64,000 nt of DNA. It comes from Chitinophaga niastensis (lineage in GTDB: Bacteria; Bacteroidota; Bacteroidia; Chitinophagales; Chitinophagaceae). Where the stretch lies: assembly GCF_003014755.1 (NCBI RefSeq), contig NZ_PYAW01000004.1, positions 558,001 through 622,000 of the forward strand. Direction: 5' to 3'. The notes beneath the pieces were generated by a model. It had not been told where the DNA came from and did no database searches. It worked only from the letters and a program-made list of their open reading frames with translations. The translations under genes were made by a program, and so were the position numbers. Below, one piece after another: positions 1 to 9,135 of this stretch; within the stretch, counting starts at the first letter, position 1; every line of letters starts with the position of its first letter.

Positions 1-1658
1 CGTTGATCAGTTACCAGATTTTGCCTGGGTTGGACATTAAAAGCAGTTTTGGTTATACCTACCAGCAATCAAATGAAACCGATCTCTATCCGCTGATTTT
101 TAATGCTCCGGAACAACGGCCATTTTTGGAAAGAAGTTCATCTTTTGCAAATAATAACATCACTACCTGGATAGTTGAGCCTCAGGTTAGTTATGAAACC
201 ATGATTGGAAAGGGAAAACTCATGAGCCTCATTGGTACTACGATTCAACAAAATAATAGCAATACATTAAAGTTATCAGCTGCTGGCTTTATCAGTGATG
301 CAGTGCTGGAAGATCCCAGCGCTGCTGCTCACTTAGGAACTGACGCTTATATTGCTTCTGTCTATAAATACAATGCCTTATTTAGTAGGATCAATTATAA
401 TTGGAAGGATAAATACCTCATTAATTTCAATGGTCGTCGGGATGGTAGTTCTCGCTTCGGATCGAAAAACAGATTCCATGATTTTAGTTCAATTGGAGCG
501 GGTTGGGTTTTTTCAAATGAACCTTTCATTCAGAAGAATTTACCAATTGTTAGTTTTGGAAAAATAAGAGGAAGCTATGGAACTACCGGAAATGACCAGA
601 TCTCAAATTATTTGTTTCTATCTCAGTATAAGACACCGCCGAATGTGTTAACCCCCTATCAGGGAAGCCCAGGACTTTTGCCAAATGGTCTTTACAATCC
701 TTATTTGCAATGGGAGGAAACTAAAAAATTGCAATTTGGCTTAGATCTAGGTTTTTTTAAAGATAGAGTATTACTTAATATGAATTATTTTCATAACCGT
801 TCTTCCAATTTGTTACTACCTTATACATTGCCTCTTATTACCGGTTTTGGGAGTATTACAAAAAATTTTCCTGCTACCATACAAAATTCCGGTTGGGAAT
901 TTGCGCTTAATACTATGTTTTTTCAAGCAAAAGATTTTACCTGGTCGGGTAATATTAACTTGACCCTTCCTGAAAATAAATTGGTGGCATTTCCGAACCT
1001 GACTTCATCTAGTTATGCAGATATTTTGGTGATTGGTCAGCCTATCACAGTTAGGAAGGTTTTTCATTTATTGGGAGTAGATCCCGCAACTGGTGTTTAT
1101 CAGTTTGCTGACAGTCATGGAAAATCTACTTCTTCCCCTGTTTTTCCAGTTGATCAAACCGTGTTGGAAAATCCTTCTCCTAAATTCTATGGAGGTATTG
1201 AAAATAGGTTTAGGTATAAAGGATTTGAATTAGATTTCTTATTTCAGATTGTAAAGCAAACGGGAGTAAATTATGTTTATGGGAATTATCCTGGTGGTTT
1301 TTATTGGGGCAATCAACCTGTCAGCGTGTTGGATCGCTGGCAAAAGGCAGGAGATATAGCCGCTCAGCAACGATATAATACTGATTATAGTTTATTCACT
1401 CAATATGGTAACGCAGCTTACAGCAGCGATGCGGCTTGGTCGGATGCATCTTATATCAGGCTCCGAAATGTGTCCTTATCCTGGCAATTCCCGGGAATAT
1501 GGATGAGGAAAGCGCATATACAAAACTGCCGACTTTATATGCAGGGAGAGAATTTACTCACCATCACTCACTACAAAGGTTTGGATCCTGAAACTCCCGG
1601 CTCGTCATTCTTGCCTCCTTTACGAATATGGACAATGGGGGTGCAATTGACTTTATAA
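1..1658 (+). CDS. SusC/RagA-family TonB-dependent outer membrane receptor, C-terminal part
   Basis: The reading frame is open from the left edge and ends at 1658, so only about 551 residues of a protein that is usually 950-1100 long are present. What remains is the beta-barrel part: alternating aromatic strands, glycine-rich turns such as GRRDGSSRFG, and the usual ending with a short aromatic/hydrophobic strand (MGVQLTL). SusD follows 49 bases downstream, the classic SusCD pairing. By family, SusC imports oligomers (glycans or peptides) across the outer membrane with TonB energy. The substrate cannot be read here. The neighbouring thioredoxin and peptidase genes would fit peptide rather than glycan uptake, but that is inference. 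The N-terminal plug and carboxypeptidase-like domain lie outside the window. Confidence 0.93.
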   Translation, partial: LISYQILPGLDIKSSFGYTYQQSNETDLYPLIFNAPEQRPFLERSSSFANNNITTWIVEPQVSYETMIGKGKLMSLIGTTIQQNNSNTLKLSAAGFISDAVLEDPSAAAHLGTDAYIASVYKYNALFSRINYNWKDKYLINFNGRRDGSSRFGSKNRFHDFSSIGAGWVFSNEPFIQKNLPIVSFGKIRGSYGTTGNDQISNYLFLSQYKTPPNVLTPYQGSPGLLPNGLYNPYLQWEETKKLQFGLDLGFFKDRVLLNMNYFHNRSSNLLLPYTLPLITGFGSITKNFPATIQNSGWEFALNTMFFQAKDFTWSGNINLTLPENKLVAFPNLTSSSYADILVIGQPITVRKVFHLLGVDPATGVYQFADSHGKSTSSPVFPVDQTVLENPSPKFYGGIENRFRYKGFELDFLFQIVKQTGVNYVYGNYPGGFYWGNQPVSVLDRWQKAGDIAAQQRYNTDYSLFTQYGNAAYSSDAAWSDASYIRLRNVSLSWQFPGIWMRKAHIQNCRLYMQGENLLTITHYKGLDPETPGSSFLPPLRIWTMGVQLTL

Positions 1659-1707
1659 TAAATAATAAGAAATGTCTGAGTTGATAACATATTTAAAGGA
1701 ATTTAAA

Positions 1708-3180
1708 ATGCAATTAATTAATAAAATCATATACAAGCACCGCTTTATAAGCGTCTGTTCTGCTTGGACGACAGCTGGGGGGATTTTTCTCTTCTTGCTT
1801 ATTCAAACTGGTTGCAAGAAACTGGTGGAAGTGGATGCCCCCTTTACAAGTATAAATGTAGGTAATGTATATACCAATGATGCCACAGCGGTAGCTGTAT
1901 TAACAGGTATTTATACTAAGATGAGTTTAAGTGATGTAAGGTTTAGCGATGGTGGGCTTATCAGTTTGTCATTATTTCCAGGATTATCTTCAGATGAACT
2001 GACGCTCTACAACCTTTCAAATGAAAATGAACGTCAATATTACTCTAATGCATTAAATAATTTAAATAATATTGATTTTTGGGTTGAGATTTATCCGATC
2101 ATTTTTATTGCGAATTCCGCCATTGAAAGTTTAACGAATGCTACTGGGTTGACCCCCGTTGTAAAACAGCAATTGATAGGAGAAGCAAAATTCATCCGTG
2201 CCTTTTGTTACTTCTACCTGGTTAATTTGTATGGAGATGTGCCATTGGTAACCGGAACGGATTATACAATAAATGCCCTGCTATCCCGTACCTCAATGAC
2301 AAAAGTATGGGAGCAGATCGTCACCGACCTGAAAGACGCCCAAAGTCTGCTAAGTACTAATTACTTGGATGCGACTCTCTTAAATGTGACAACCGAAAAA
2401 GTGAGACCAACTAAATGGGCAGCTACTGCATTATTAGCCAGAGCTTATTTATATATCGGAGACGAAGTGCAGGCCGAAGCGCAAGCTACTGTTGTTATTA
2501 ATAATTCCTCCTTATACAGTCTGGATACGCTGAACAGCGTATTTCTTAAAAACAGTAACGAGGCTATCTGGCAATTACAACCCGTAGGGGCAGGCGTGGC
2601 TGCCAATACAGGAGCAGGCAGGTTATTTATCCTTCCTGCTGGGGGGCCTAACCTGTTTGACCACCCCGTTTATTTAAGTGATAACATAACCAATAGTTTT
2701 GAGACTGGTGATCAGCGTAAAACAAGTTGGGTCAATAGCATTACGGTAAGTGGTGCTACGTATTACTATCCTTATAAGTATAAAATTGGCGCAGTTAATA
2801 CTAGTACTAATGAATACATAATGGTTCTTCGCTTAGGTGAGCAGTATCTGGTACGGGCAGAGGCAAGGGCGCAACAAGGTAATATTGCCGGTGCAGCTGC
2901 AGATCTGAATATTATACGCACCAGGGCAGGGTTGATGAACACTACGGCTGCTACACAAGTGGGCTTATTGGCTGCTATTCAACGGGAACGTAAGGTAGAA
3001 TTATTCACAGAATGGGGTCATCGTTGGCTTGATCTGAAAAGAACAAATATGGTGGATGCTGTGATGAGTGAGGTAACACCACAAAAAGGCGGCACCTGGA
3101 ATACAAACTGGCAGTGGTATCCCATTATATTAAGCGAATTGAAAGCAAATCCGAATCTGGTACAAAATATAGGTTACTAG
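1708..3180 (+). CDS. SusD/RagB-family nutrient-binding outer membrane lipoprotein
   Basis: 490 residues from the chosen ATG. An upstream in-frame ATG at 1672 would add 12 residues, but 1708 has AAGGAA in front and gives a normal lipoprotein signal: basic start, hydrophobic stretch, then a TGC lipobox with the lipidated Cys at about residue 36. The body shows SusD features: an early sequence like KKLVEVDAP, the segment FIRAFCYFYLVNLYGDVPLV, and TPR-like helices with AEARAQQGN and an RERKVELFTEWGHRWLDLKR segment near the end. SusD caps the SusC barrel and binds the substrate outside the cell. The gene lies directly behind SusC and is almost certainly co-transcribed with it. Confidence 0.94.
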   Translation: MQLINKIIYKHRFISVCSAWTTAGGIFLFLLIQTGCKKLVEVDAPFTSINVGNVYTNDATAVAVLTGIYTKMSLSDVRFSDGGLISLSLFPGLSSDELTLYNLSNENERQYYSNALNNLNNIDFWVEIYPIIFIANSAIESLTNATGLTPVVKQQLIGEAKFIRAFCYFYLVNLYGDVPLVTGTDYTINALLSRTSMTKVWEQIVTDLKDAQSLLSTNYLDATLLNVTTEKVRPTKWAATALLARAYLYIGDEVQAEAQATVVINNSSLYSLDTLNSVFLKNSNEAIWQLQPVGAGVAANTGAGRLFILPAGGPNLFDHPVYLSDNITNSFETGDQRKTSWVNSITVSGATYYYPYKYKIGAVNTSTNEYIMVLRLGEQYLVRAEARAQQGNIAGAAADLNIIRTRAGLMNTTAATQVGLLAAIQRERKVELFTEWGHRWLDLKRTNMVDAVMSEVTPQKGGTWNTNWQWYPIILSELKANPNLVQNIGY

Positions 3181-3236
3181 GGAGAGAAAAAATATTTTCA
3201 TACTAAGTCTGAACGATAAAATCAAAAACTAATAAA

Positions 3237-4571
3237 ATGAAATGGACATTGTATTTATTGATGTACTTCCCATTACTTATTAAAGCACAGGATGAAAAGG
3301 GAATTAAATTTGAACAAAGTCTTAGTTGGCAACAATTGCAAGCCAAAGCGAAAGCAGAAAACAAATACATTTTCGTGGACTGCTATACTACTTGGTGCGG
3401 GCCCTGCAAGGCAATGGAAAAAGATGTATATCCGTCAGATAAGCTAGGTGCCTACCTTAACGATAAATTCATTTCTGTAAAAATGCAGATGGATACCTCC
3501 AAAACTGATGGTAATGCTGTGCAAAAAAGATATGGGGATGCGCATGCCATACAGCAACAATATAAAATAACAGGTTACCCTACATTTTTATTCTTTTCAC
3601 CTGATGGCAGATTAGTACATAGAGGTCTAGGATATAGGCAGGTAGATGATTTTATTCGACTTGCGGGTGAGGCAAATGACCCATCAAAGCAATATTACAC
3701 CTTAATGGAAAACTATCAGCATGGCAAAAAGGATTATACAAAAATGGCTTCTTTGGCGCTAATTACCCAGGAACAGGGTGATCAGGATTTAGCCAATACC
3801 ATTGCTGGTGATTATGTAAATAACTACTTAGATAAACTAAATGAGGAAGAACTATATACAAAAGAAAATATCTGGTTTATGGGTCAGTTTCCTGCATTGC
3901 TGTTTTCAGCAGGTTCAAAAGGGAAGTACTTTAATTTATTTTATCATCATTCTGATAAAGTGGATAGCATTTTGGATTTGAAAGATTATGCAGACTATTA
4001 TGTTAAGATGGTCATTGGAAAGGAAGAGATAAACGACAAATTATGGCAAAGTGATAAGCCTGTTACCAGGAAGCCGGACTGGAATAAAATCAGCAAAAAT
4101 ATAAGTAAAAAATATAATATTAGTTACGCCGAAACTCTTATCTATCCTGCTCAACTGGCATTTTACATGCGTATAAAAGATTGGAGGGAATTCGCCAGAC
4201 TCCGGGAAGACAAAATAAAAAAGCATCCACCAAAACCAGCAACAGATAGTAGCCAGAGAGGCTTAGCTAGGGATGCTTGGGTCTTGAATGTTGACGCCTG
4301 GAATGTTTTTGAACTGTGCAATGATAAACGTGTTTTAGCTAAAGCACTTAGTTGGAGCGATCTATCTATAAAATTAGATTCAGAGAATGTTCAGGTCTTA
4401 GATACAAAGGCAAATCTATTATACAAATTAGGAAGGGTTAAAGAAGCCATTGATTTGGAAGAAAAGGCTTTAGAAATAGCCAGATCTACTAAACAAGAAG
4501 CAATCGCTAGTGATTATGTGGAAAATTTAGCCAAAATGCAAAATCGGGAACCTACCTGGACAGTGAAGTGA
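3237..4571 (+). CDS. Secreted thioredoxin-domain protein with TPR-like C-terminus
   Basis: 444 residues. A short signal peptide ends around residue 18 (KAQ). The thioredoxin domain covers roughly residues 25-140, with the active site WCGPCKAM (Cys54 and Cys57) and a cis-proline segment GYPTFLFF near residue 115. The rest is helical, and the last 80 residues resemble TPR repeats (LDTKANLLYKLGRVKEAIDLEEKALEI). It should act as a periplasmic disulfide reductase or exchange protein. It follows SusD after 56 bases and precedes a secreted peptidase, so it probably belongs to the same functional group. The large helical C-terminus is common in Bacteroidota thioredoxin-like proteins and may bind a partner. 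The partner is unknown. Confidence 0.88.
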   Translation: MKWTLYLLMYFPLLIKAQDEKGIKFEQSLSWQQLQAKAKAENKYIFVDCYTTWCGPCKAMEKDVYPSDKLGAYLNDKFISVKMQMDTSKTDGNAVQKRYGDAHAIQQQYKITGYPTFLFFSPDGRLVHRGLGYRQVDDFIRLAGEANDPSKQYYTLMENYQHGKKDYTKMASLALITQEQGDQDLANTIAGDYVNNYLDKLNEEELYTKENIWFMGQFPALLFSAGSKGKYFNLFYHHSDKVDSILDLKDYADYYVKMVIGKEEINDKLWQSDKPVTRKPDWNKISKNISKKYNISYAETLIYPAQLAFYMRIKDWREFARLREDKIKKHPPKPATDSSQRGLARDAWVLNVDAWNVFELCNDKRVLAKALSWSDLSIKLDSENVQVLDTKANLLYKLGRVKEAIDLEEKALEIARSTKQEAIASDYVENLAKMQNREPTWTVK

Positions 4572-4616
4572 AACGATATTTTTTATAGTGGTTGCATTGA
4601 TCTTTTCTGTTGTTCA

Positions 4617-4627
4617 TATTTTTTGTA
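4617..4627 (+). promoter_or_regulatory. Conserved upstream box of peptidase gene 1 (possible -7 region)
   Basis: TATTTTTTGTA lies exactly 100 bases before the ATG at 4717. The same eleven bases lie exactly 100 bases before the paralogous peptidase start at 14198. It resembles the Bacteroidota -7 box TAnnTTTG with one extra T. No convincing -33 element is shared by the two copies. A start near here would give a leader of about 90 bases, also similar between copies. Confidence 0.35.
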
Positions 4628-4716
4628 TCTTCTATGTCCAAAGTAACTTAATCTAGATTGGGAATCTTTTCGTTGTAATGATAATCGTTTATATGTAATT
4701 TATATATTGCTTGTCT

Positions 4717-7416
4717 ATGAAATATGCCATTGTATGTACACTCTTTGTGTTCTACACCTACTGTTGTTTTGCTCAAAAACTACCCACAGACACCAGTGTC
4801 TTTGGTAAATGGTTATCGGTTAAATCTCCAATTATTAGTAATAATGGGGAATATGCTTTATATACTATTAATAATGAACCAGTAAACAATCATACTTTAG
4901 TAATACAGGCTATTCATACTAATTGGAAAATGGAGATACCGGGTACTGGCAATGCGGCAATAACTCAGGACAGTCGTATGGTTGTTTTTATCAAGCCCGG
5001 AGACACTTTATGTTTGCTTACACTAAGCACATCTGTTGTTGAATATTTACCTCATGTCAGTTCTTTCCAGCTTTTTAAGCAGGATGGGAAAGAGTGCTTA
5101 GCTTACCAGTTAAATGATAGGAGAAAGGAATTTGTTCTGCGTGACCTGGGGACTGGCAACCATGAATCTTTTACTGGGGTAACTAACTATTTGTTGAGTC
5201 ATGATGGTAATACAATACTGCTCCAAACGGAGTCAAAGCTGGATAGTGTTATAACATTATCGTTGAAGTGGGTGAACATCCCAAGTGGTAATATGATTAC
5301 TATCTGGTCTACAGGATTTGGTGAGCAGGAAAAAAAGGCAAGTAACTTTGTTTTTGATGCCAGTAATGCTCAGTTGGCATATATTGTACAAGAAGGTGTG
5401 GATAATGATTCAGAAACTTCCTTTTGGTACTATAAGGCGGGAACTAGTAAAGCCATTATGTTGGTCAACAATCAATCGGTAGGTATCGACCATGGTCTAC
5501 GATTAAATAATATTACTAGTTTCAGTAAGGATGGTAACAGGCTTTTTTTTACATTAAAAGAAAAGGAAGTACCAACACCGAAGAGAGTTGCAGTAAAAGT
5601 AGATATTTGGAGTTATACCGATTCGAAATTGCAATCACAACAGTTATATGAATCTGGCCAAGAAGAACAAGATACTTATACAGCTGTTATCCAAATTGAT
5701 GATCAGCATATCTTCCGTTTGCAACAGGAGGTAGATGATAGTTATTTACGATTTTTCGATGTTAAATCTAATGATATTACATTTACTTGTAACAGTAGAG
5801 GAAATTGGGATGAGCGTAATTGGAATGCTAATGCTGTTAGCAGTGATGCTACCTATTTAATAAATACTAGGAATGGGGAAAGAATACGAACAGATGGGAA
5901 TTTTATAGCAGATGTGCAATCAGGAGGGAAATATGTCATTTTATTAAATAGGGATGTATTGAGTTATGAGATTGCAACCGGTGTGACACGCAACATTACC
6001 CAATTCCTCCATATTCCCTTGGTAGATAACGAGTTTGATGATAATCCAGGTCCCAAGCCTCGTGGACTAAGCGTAGTGGCCTGGTTAGATAATGAGGAGG
6101 CAGTACTTATCTGTGACAAGTATGATATCTGGAAGGTGGACCCGGCAGGAAGAAAACCAGCAGTAAACCTTACCAATGGTTATGGCCGTAAACATAACAT
6201 TGTATTTCGCCTGACTGAGGATAAGAAATATCGCAATAAGTTTATTGCTAATAACGAGAAGCTTATTTTAGATGCATTTGACCGAACGACTAAAAATAGT
6301 GGTTTTTATAGTATTGCATTGGGCAGCAAAGGAGATCCTGAGCTATTGTCTATGGGTCCATATACCTTTCGCCTTGCTTCCTCAGCATTGGATACTACGG
6401 CGTATATTGTGGAGCGAAGTAACGCCAGCCAGTCTCCTAATTACTTTTGGACATCAGATTTTAAAACCTTTACACCTTTAAGTCATGTTTACCCTGAAGC
6501 GGCTTACAACTGGCTCAGCTCAGCATTAATAACCTGGAAAACCTTCGATGGACGTTCCACACAAGGGGTGCTGTATAAACCGGAGAACTTTGATCCAAAA
6601 AAGAAATACCCGGTAATTTTTTATTATTATGAAAAATTGTCGGATGAGCTGAATAAATACCGGGAGCCCGAAGCCGCGGAAGGTTGGATAAACATTCCTT
6701 GGTTTGTTAGTAATGGATATTTAGTCTTTACCCCTGATATTCATTATACGACGGGTAAACCTGGCGAAAGTGCCTACAATTCAGTTGTTTCTGCCGCAAA
6801 ATACTTAGCTGAGTTCCCTTGGGTAGATGCTACTAAAATGGGGATCCAGGGGCATAGTTTTGGTGGGTATGAAACTAATTATATTGTGACACATACCAAT
6901 GTGTTTGCTGCTGCCATGTCCGCGTCAGGGATAGCTGATTGTATTAGTGGTTATGGATCTTTATCGAAGGAGGGAGGGAGTTTACAATACTTTTATGAAG
7001 TAGATCAAACTCGGATAGGGGCTACACTTTGGGGAAAGCCAAGTTTATATATAAAGAATTCCCCCATTTTTTTTGCAGATAAAGTGACCACCCCGCTTTT
7101 ATTGATGAACAATAAAGAAGATGCTGTAGTTCCTTTTGCCCAAGGAGTAGAATTTTTCACGGCGTTGCGCCGCTTAGGTAAAAAAGCCTGGATGCTGCAG
7201 TATGACGGAGAAGCGCATTCACTTCAAGATGAAAAAGCAATCAAAGACTATACTATCCGGATTACTCAGTTTTTTGATCATTATCTGAAGGGGGCTCTAC
7301 CACCTAAATGGATGACAAGAGGTATATCTGCTAAAATGAAAGGAATAGATGACGGATTGGAGTTAGACGATAGTATAAAGACTCCCGGACCTGGATTATT
7401 ATCAGTAATCAAATGA
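4717..7416 (+). CDS. Secreted S9-family prolyl oligopeptidase-like serine peptidase, copy 1
   Basis: 899 residues from the ATG at 4717. A TTG six bases upstream is in frame but unnecessary, and the paralogue at 14198 starts with the matching MKH. A signal peptide ends at CCFAQ. Residues of about 30-600 form a WD/propeller-like region, followed by an alpha/beta hydrolase domain. The inferred triad is Ser714 in GHSFGGYE, Asp802 in NNKEDAVVP and His834 in GEAHSL. Enzymes of this kind cleave short peptides, often after proline. It probably acts in the periplasm. It lies on the strand of the SusCD-thioredoxin genes and converges on a run of small cysteine-peptide genes. A close paralogue lies at 14198-16888, with most aligned residues identical. 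Confidence 0.93.
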   Translation: MKYAIVCTLFVFYTYCCFAQKLPTDTSVFGKWLSVKSPIISNNGEYALYTINNEPVNNHTLVIQAIHTNWKMEIPGTGNAAITQDSRMVVFIKPGDTLCLLTLSTSVVEYLPHVSSFQLFKQDGKECLAYQLNDRRKEFVLRDLGTGNHESFTGVTNYLLSHDGNTILLQTESKLDSVITLSLKWVNIPSGNMITIWSTGFGEQEKKASNFVFDASNAQLAYIVQEGVDNDSETSFWYYKAGTSKAIMLVNNQSVGIDHGLRLNNITSFSKDGNRLFFTLKEKEVPTPKRVAVKVDIWSYTDSKLQSQQLYESGQEEQDTYTAVIQIDDQHIFRLQQEVDDSYLRFFDVKSNDITFTCNSRGNWDERNWNANAVSSDATYLINTRNGERIRTDGNFIADVQSGGKYVILLNRDVLSYEIATGVTRNITQFLHIPLVDNEFDDNPGPKPRGLSVVAWLDNEEAVLICDKYDIWKVDPAGRKPAVNLTNGYGRKHNIVFRLTEDKKYRNKFIANNEKLILDAFDRTTKNSGFYSIALGSKGDPELLSMGPYTFRLASSALDTTAYIVERSNASQSPNYFWTSDFKTFTPLSHVYPEAAYNWLSSALITWKTFDGRSTQGVLYKPENFDPKKKYPVIFYYYEKLSDELNKYREPEAAEGWINIPWFVSNGYLVFTPDIHYTTGKPGESAYNSVVSAAKYLAEFPWVDATKMGIQGHSFGGYETNYIVTHTNVFAAAMSASGIADCISGYGSLSKEGGSLQYFYEVDQTRIGATLWGKPSLYIKNSPIFFADKVTTPLLLMNNKEDAVVPFAQGVEFFTALRRLGKKAWMLQYDGEAHSLQDEKAIKDYTIRITQFFDHYLKGALPPKWMTRGISAKMKGIDDGLELDDSIKTPGPGLLSVIK

Positions 7417-7448
7417 ATAGATGATCTTGCAATAAAGCTGTATATGGT

Positions 7449-7640
7449 GTCAGCTATCAAATGACAACTAGTGAGAAAAGAGCGTCCACTGTAAAATAAT
7501 TTTGTAGTACCCTTTTTGAAACGATTGTTTAAATAACCGCTCATTTTGTGTAAGTATAGCACTTCTTGTATTGTATATAAGATCCCCGTTTTTACCATAT
7601 CTTTTTCGTTATGATGCATCAATAGTTATCTGCTAAAGTG
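7449..7640. repeat. Coding-less remnant of the cysteine-peptide repeat unit
   Basis: The 379-base gap 7417-7795 has no gene. It holds the flanks of a peptide unit without the peptide: the left signature TCAGCTATCAAA, a degraded hairpin followed by GAAACGATT and TAAATAACCGC, then TATAAGATCCCC (which in other units leads into a peptide stop codon), directly joined to GATGCATCAATAGTT (which in other units lies about 100 bases upstream of a peptide start). Intact units carry CCCATTTT on both sides of the gene, so recombination between these short repeats could have removed it. A second degraded hairpin lies at about 7668-7740, downstream of the broken peptide gene. Confidence 0.5.
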
Positions 7641-7795
7641 CGTTCAACTTTAGAAGTAGTTATTATGGAAAGACGATTCACAAAAAAAGTAATTGCCGAA
7701 AAATTGTTTTTGTGACGATTCCTTTTTGAAACGGTTACTTAAAAGGACACAAATCATATAAGCATAGTATCAGTATTAACCATAGGATAACCATT

Positions 7796-8038
7796 TTATT
7801 GCCTGACAGTTATATGGACTAGAAGAGTGCATGGGTTCACTGAGGTGCTTGCACAAAATGAAATCGTAGCACTTATATCGGTGGTAATGGTTTTGTTGAT
7901 TTATAGGACGTGGCAAATTGGTGATGACACAGCGCTACAGAATATGCATGCCCCAAAATTGTGTGCTTTAACGGCTAATCCGCCACCAATCATTGTTAAA
8001 ACTACAGCCGTAACCAATATGATTTTACTTTTTTTCAT
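7796..8038 (-). pseudogene. Small four-cysteine secreted peptide, copy 1, interrupted by an in-frame stop
   Basis: Reading the minus strand from ATG at 8038 gives MKKSKIILV, the family's GGGLAVKA signal end and IFCS, then TAA at 7901-7903 in place of codon 46. Continuing in the same frame gives NKTITT, SFC and a final HITVRQ, then TAA. That is the full 80-residue length and matches the intact paralogue at 8331 position for position. One base change to a sense codon would restore it. As it stands, only a 45-residue product retaining two of the four conserved cysteines would be made. The family upstream block is present at about 8045-8115. Confidence 0.8.
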
Positions 8039-8211
8039 AATAATAGTTGCTTTTAAATCCTAAAACTAGATTTTAATTTTACAATTTTCCCACTTTATTC
8101 CGATGGTTTTCGGCCACCCATTTCATTTACTACATTATTTGCTACGATATGTCAATTGTTACCTGTTAATATGCTTTCAATCTTCTAAGTATCAGCTATC
8201 AAAAGGCGGCT

Positions 8212-8265
8212 CGTTTCAAAAGGGAATCGCTTCAGAGTTATTTTAATGACGCTTCCTTTTGAAAT
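8212..8265. terminator. Hairpin repeat downstream of peptide copy 2
   Basis: An imperfect inverted repeat: CGTTTCAAAAGGGAATCGC on the left and GCTTCCTTTTGAAATG on the right. It sits between the stop of the minus-strand peptide gene at 8331 and the broken copy 1. It belongs to a hairpin family found beside each peptide gene. After the right arm come ATTACTTAAA and then GGCCGCC, a tail seen in the other copies. The position fits a transcription terminator. Confidence 0.55.
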
Positions 8266-8330
8266 GATTACTTAAACGGCCGCCTATTGTATAGGCCTGA
8301 TATCTTTCCATGTGACTACATATATTTATT

Positions 8331-8573
8331 TTATTGCATGTTAGTTATATGGGTCGGGAAAAGACATGTGCCGGTTGTTAAATTTGTGCAAAATGAAGTC
8401 GGGGCATTTACAGACATAGTAATTGTTTTGTTAAGTAATACAAGAGGACAATTCTGGGATTGCCCAAGGCTACAAAATATGCGTGATCCCGAAATCTTTG
8501 CTTTAACGGCTAATCCACCACCAACGATTGCTATAATTACAATAATAGCTAGGGCAATTCTTGCTTTTTTCAT
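8331..8573 (-). CDS. Small secreted four-cysteine peptide, copy 2
   Basis: 80 residues from ATG at 8573. The N-terminus is MKKAR plus a hydrophobic stretch and GGGLAVKA, giving a likely signal-peptidase I site after residue 25. The mature part has about 55 residues with four cysteines in the family pattern: FCS at 33-35, NCP around 42, SFCT around 62 and TCLF around 70. Two disulfides are plausible. Family members share NKTIT in the middle. It resembles the small DUF6520-type proteins of Bacteroidota, but I cannot confirm membership. It is one unit in a tandem array of about 0.5-kb repeats, each with gene, upstream block and downstream hairpin. Function unknown. Confidence 0.78.
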   Translation of the reverse strand: MKKARIALAIIVIIAIVGGGLAVKAKISGSRIFCSLGQSQNCPLVLLNKTITMSVNAPTSFCTNLTTGTCLFPTHITNMQ

Positions 8574-8700
8574 ATAATAAGTGCTTTTTGAATGAAAAAG
8601 CTAAACTTTAATTTTACAATCTGTTTACTCTGTTCTAATCGTTTTCGGCAATCCCATTTTTAATGTACATGAACCATCAGCTATCCAATGGCGATTTATA

Positions 8701-8743
8701 AAAAAAGAACCGCCGCAAAATTCCTTTTGTGACGGTTCCTTTT
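8701..8743. terminator. Hairpin repeat downstream of peptide copy 3
   Basis: The left arm AAAAGAACCGCCGCAAAA pairs with the right arm TTTTGTGACGGTTCCTTTT, with one or two mismatches and a very short loop. It lies just past the stop of the minus-strand peptide gene at 8816. It is followed by GAAACGATTACGTA, the family tail. It probably acts as a terminator and belongs to the same repeat family as 8212-8265 and 16947-17000. Confidence 0.6.
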
Positions 8744-8815
8744 GAAACGATTACGTAGATAGCCGTGCATTGTATAAGATTAACATCTTTCTACACCGGC
8801 TATAAGATCCCCATT

Positions 8816-9061
8816 TTATTGCTTAACAGTTACATGGGTAGTAAAAAGGCAATTACCAGTTATGGTATTATCTGTACAAAATGAAACCGGAGCACTTGTA
8901 AGGGTGGTAATTGTTTTGTTCGGTACTAAAAGAGGGCAATTCTGTGATGCTACTGTGCTACAGAAAATGCGCGCTCCAAAAGTGTGCGCTTTAACGGCTA
9001 ATCCACCACCAACAATTGCTACAACTGCAATAGCAGCCAGGATGATTCTTGCTTTTTTCAT
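8816..9061 (-). CDS. Small secreted four-cysteine peptide, copy 3
   Basis: 81 residues from ATG at 9061. The signal region is MKKARIILAAIAVVAIVG, then GGLAVKA as the cleavage region. The mature peptide has cysteines in IFCS, NCPLL, SFCTD and NCLF, the same four-cysteine layout as copies 2, 4 and 5, and it ends HVTVKQ. Its distal upstream sequence (to about 9255) matches the sequence upstream of copy 5 (17775-17985), which helps trace the block duplication. It is the first peptide gene downstream of the redoxin and MauE genes on the same strand, 270 bases away. That suggests, but does not prove, that those redox proteins act on the peptides. No function can be assigned. Confidence 0.78.
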   Translation of the reverse strand: MKKARIILAAIAVVAIVGGGLAVKAHTFGARIFCSTVASQNCPLLVPNKTITTLTSAPVSFCTDNTITGNCLFTTHVTVKQ

Positions 9062-9068
9062 AATAATA

Positions 9069-9135
9069 GGTGCTTTTTAAATCAAAAAGCTAAACTTTAA
9101 TTTTACAATTTGCCTACTCTGTTCTGATGGTTTTC
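9069..9135 (-). promoter_or_regulatory. Conserved block upstream of the peptide genes (putative promoter)
   Basis: On the minus strand each peptide gene is preceded by a conserved block containing TTGTAAAATTAAA, then TAGCTTTTT, then the ATG about 25 bases later. Further upstream lie CAGAACAGAGTA and CCGAAAACCATC. The copies are at about 8045-8115, 8584-8650, 9069-9135, 17309-17375 and 17782-17850. TAGCTTTT is one base from the Bacteroidota -7 box. The matching -33 box is not clear at normal spacing. The conservation suggests that each peptide has its own promoter under common control. Confidence 0.5.

Noticed and set aside
7827..8063. Plus-strand ORF over the broken peptide gene, and similar ones at 8287-8577, 8862-9080 and 17566-17793
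   Set aside because: They are antisense shadows of the repeated peptide genes. The minus-strand reading has the signal peptide, conserved cysteines and shared upstream block, while the plus-strand translation has none.
8331..9061. Peptides read as double-glycine-leader bacteriocins or RiPP precursors (GGGLAVKA)
   Set aside because: There is no C39 peptidase-transporter or RiPP-modifying enzyme nearby, and the hydrophobic stretch followed by AVKA fits an ordinary signal peptide better.
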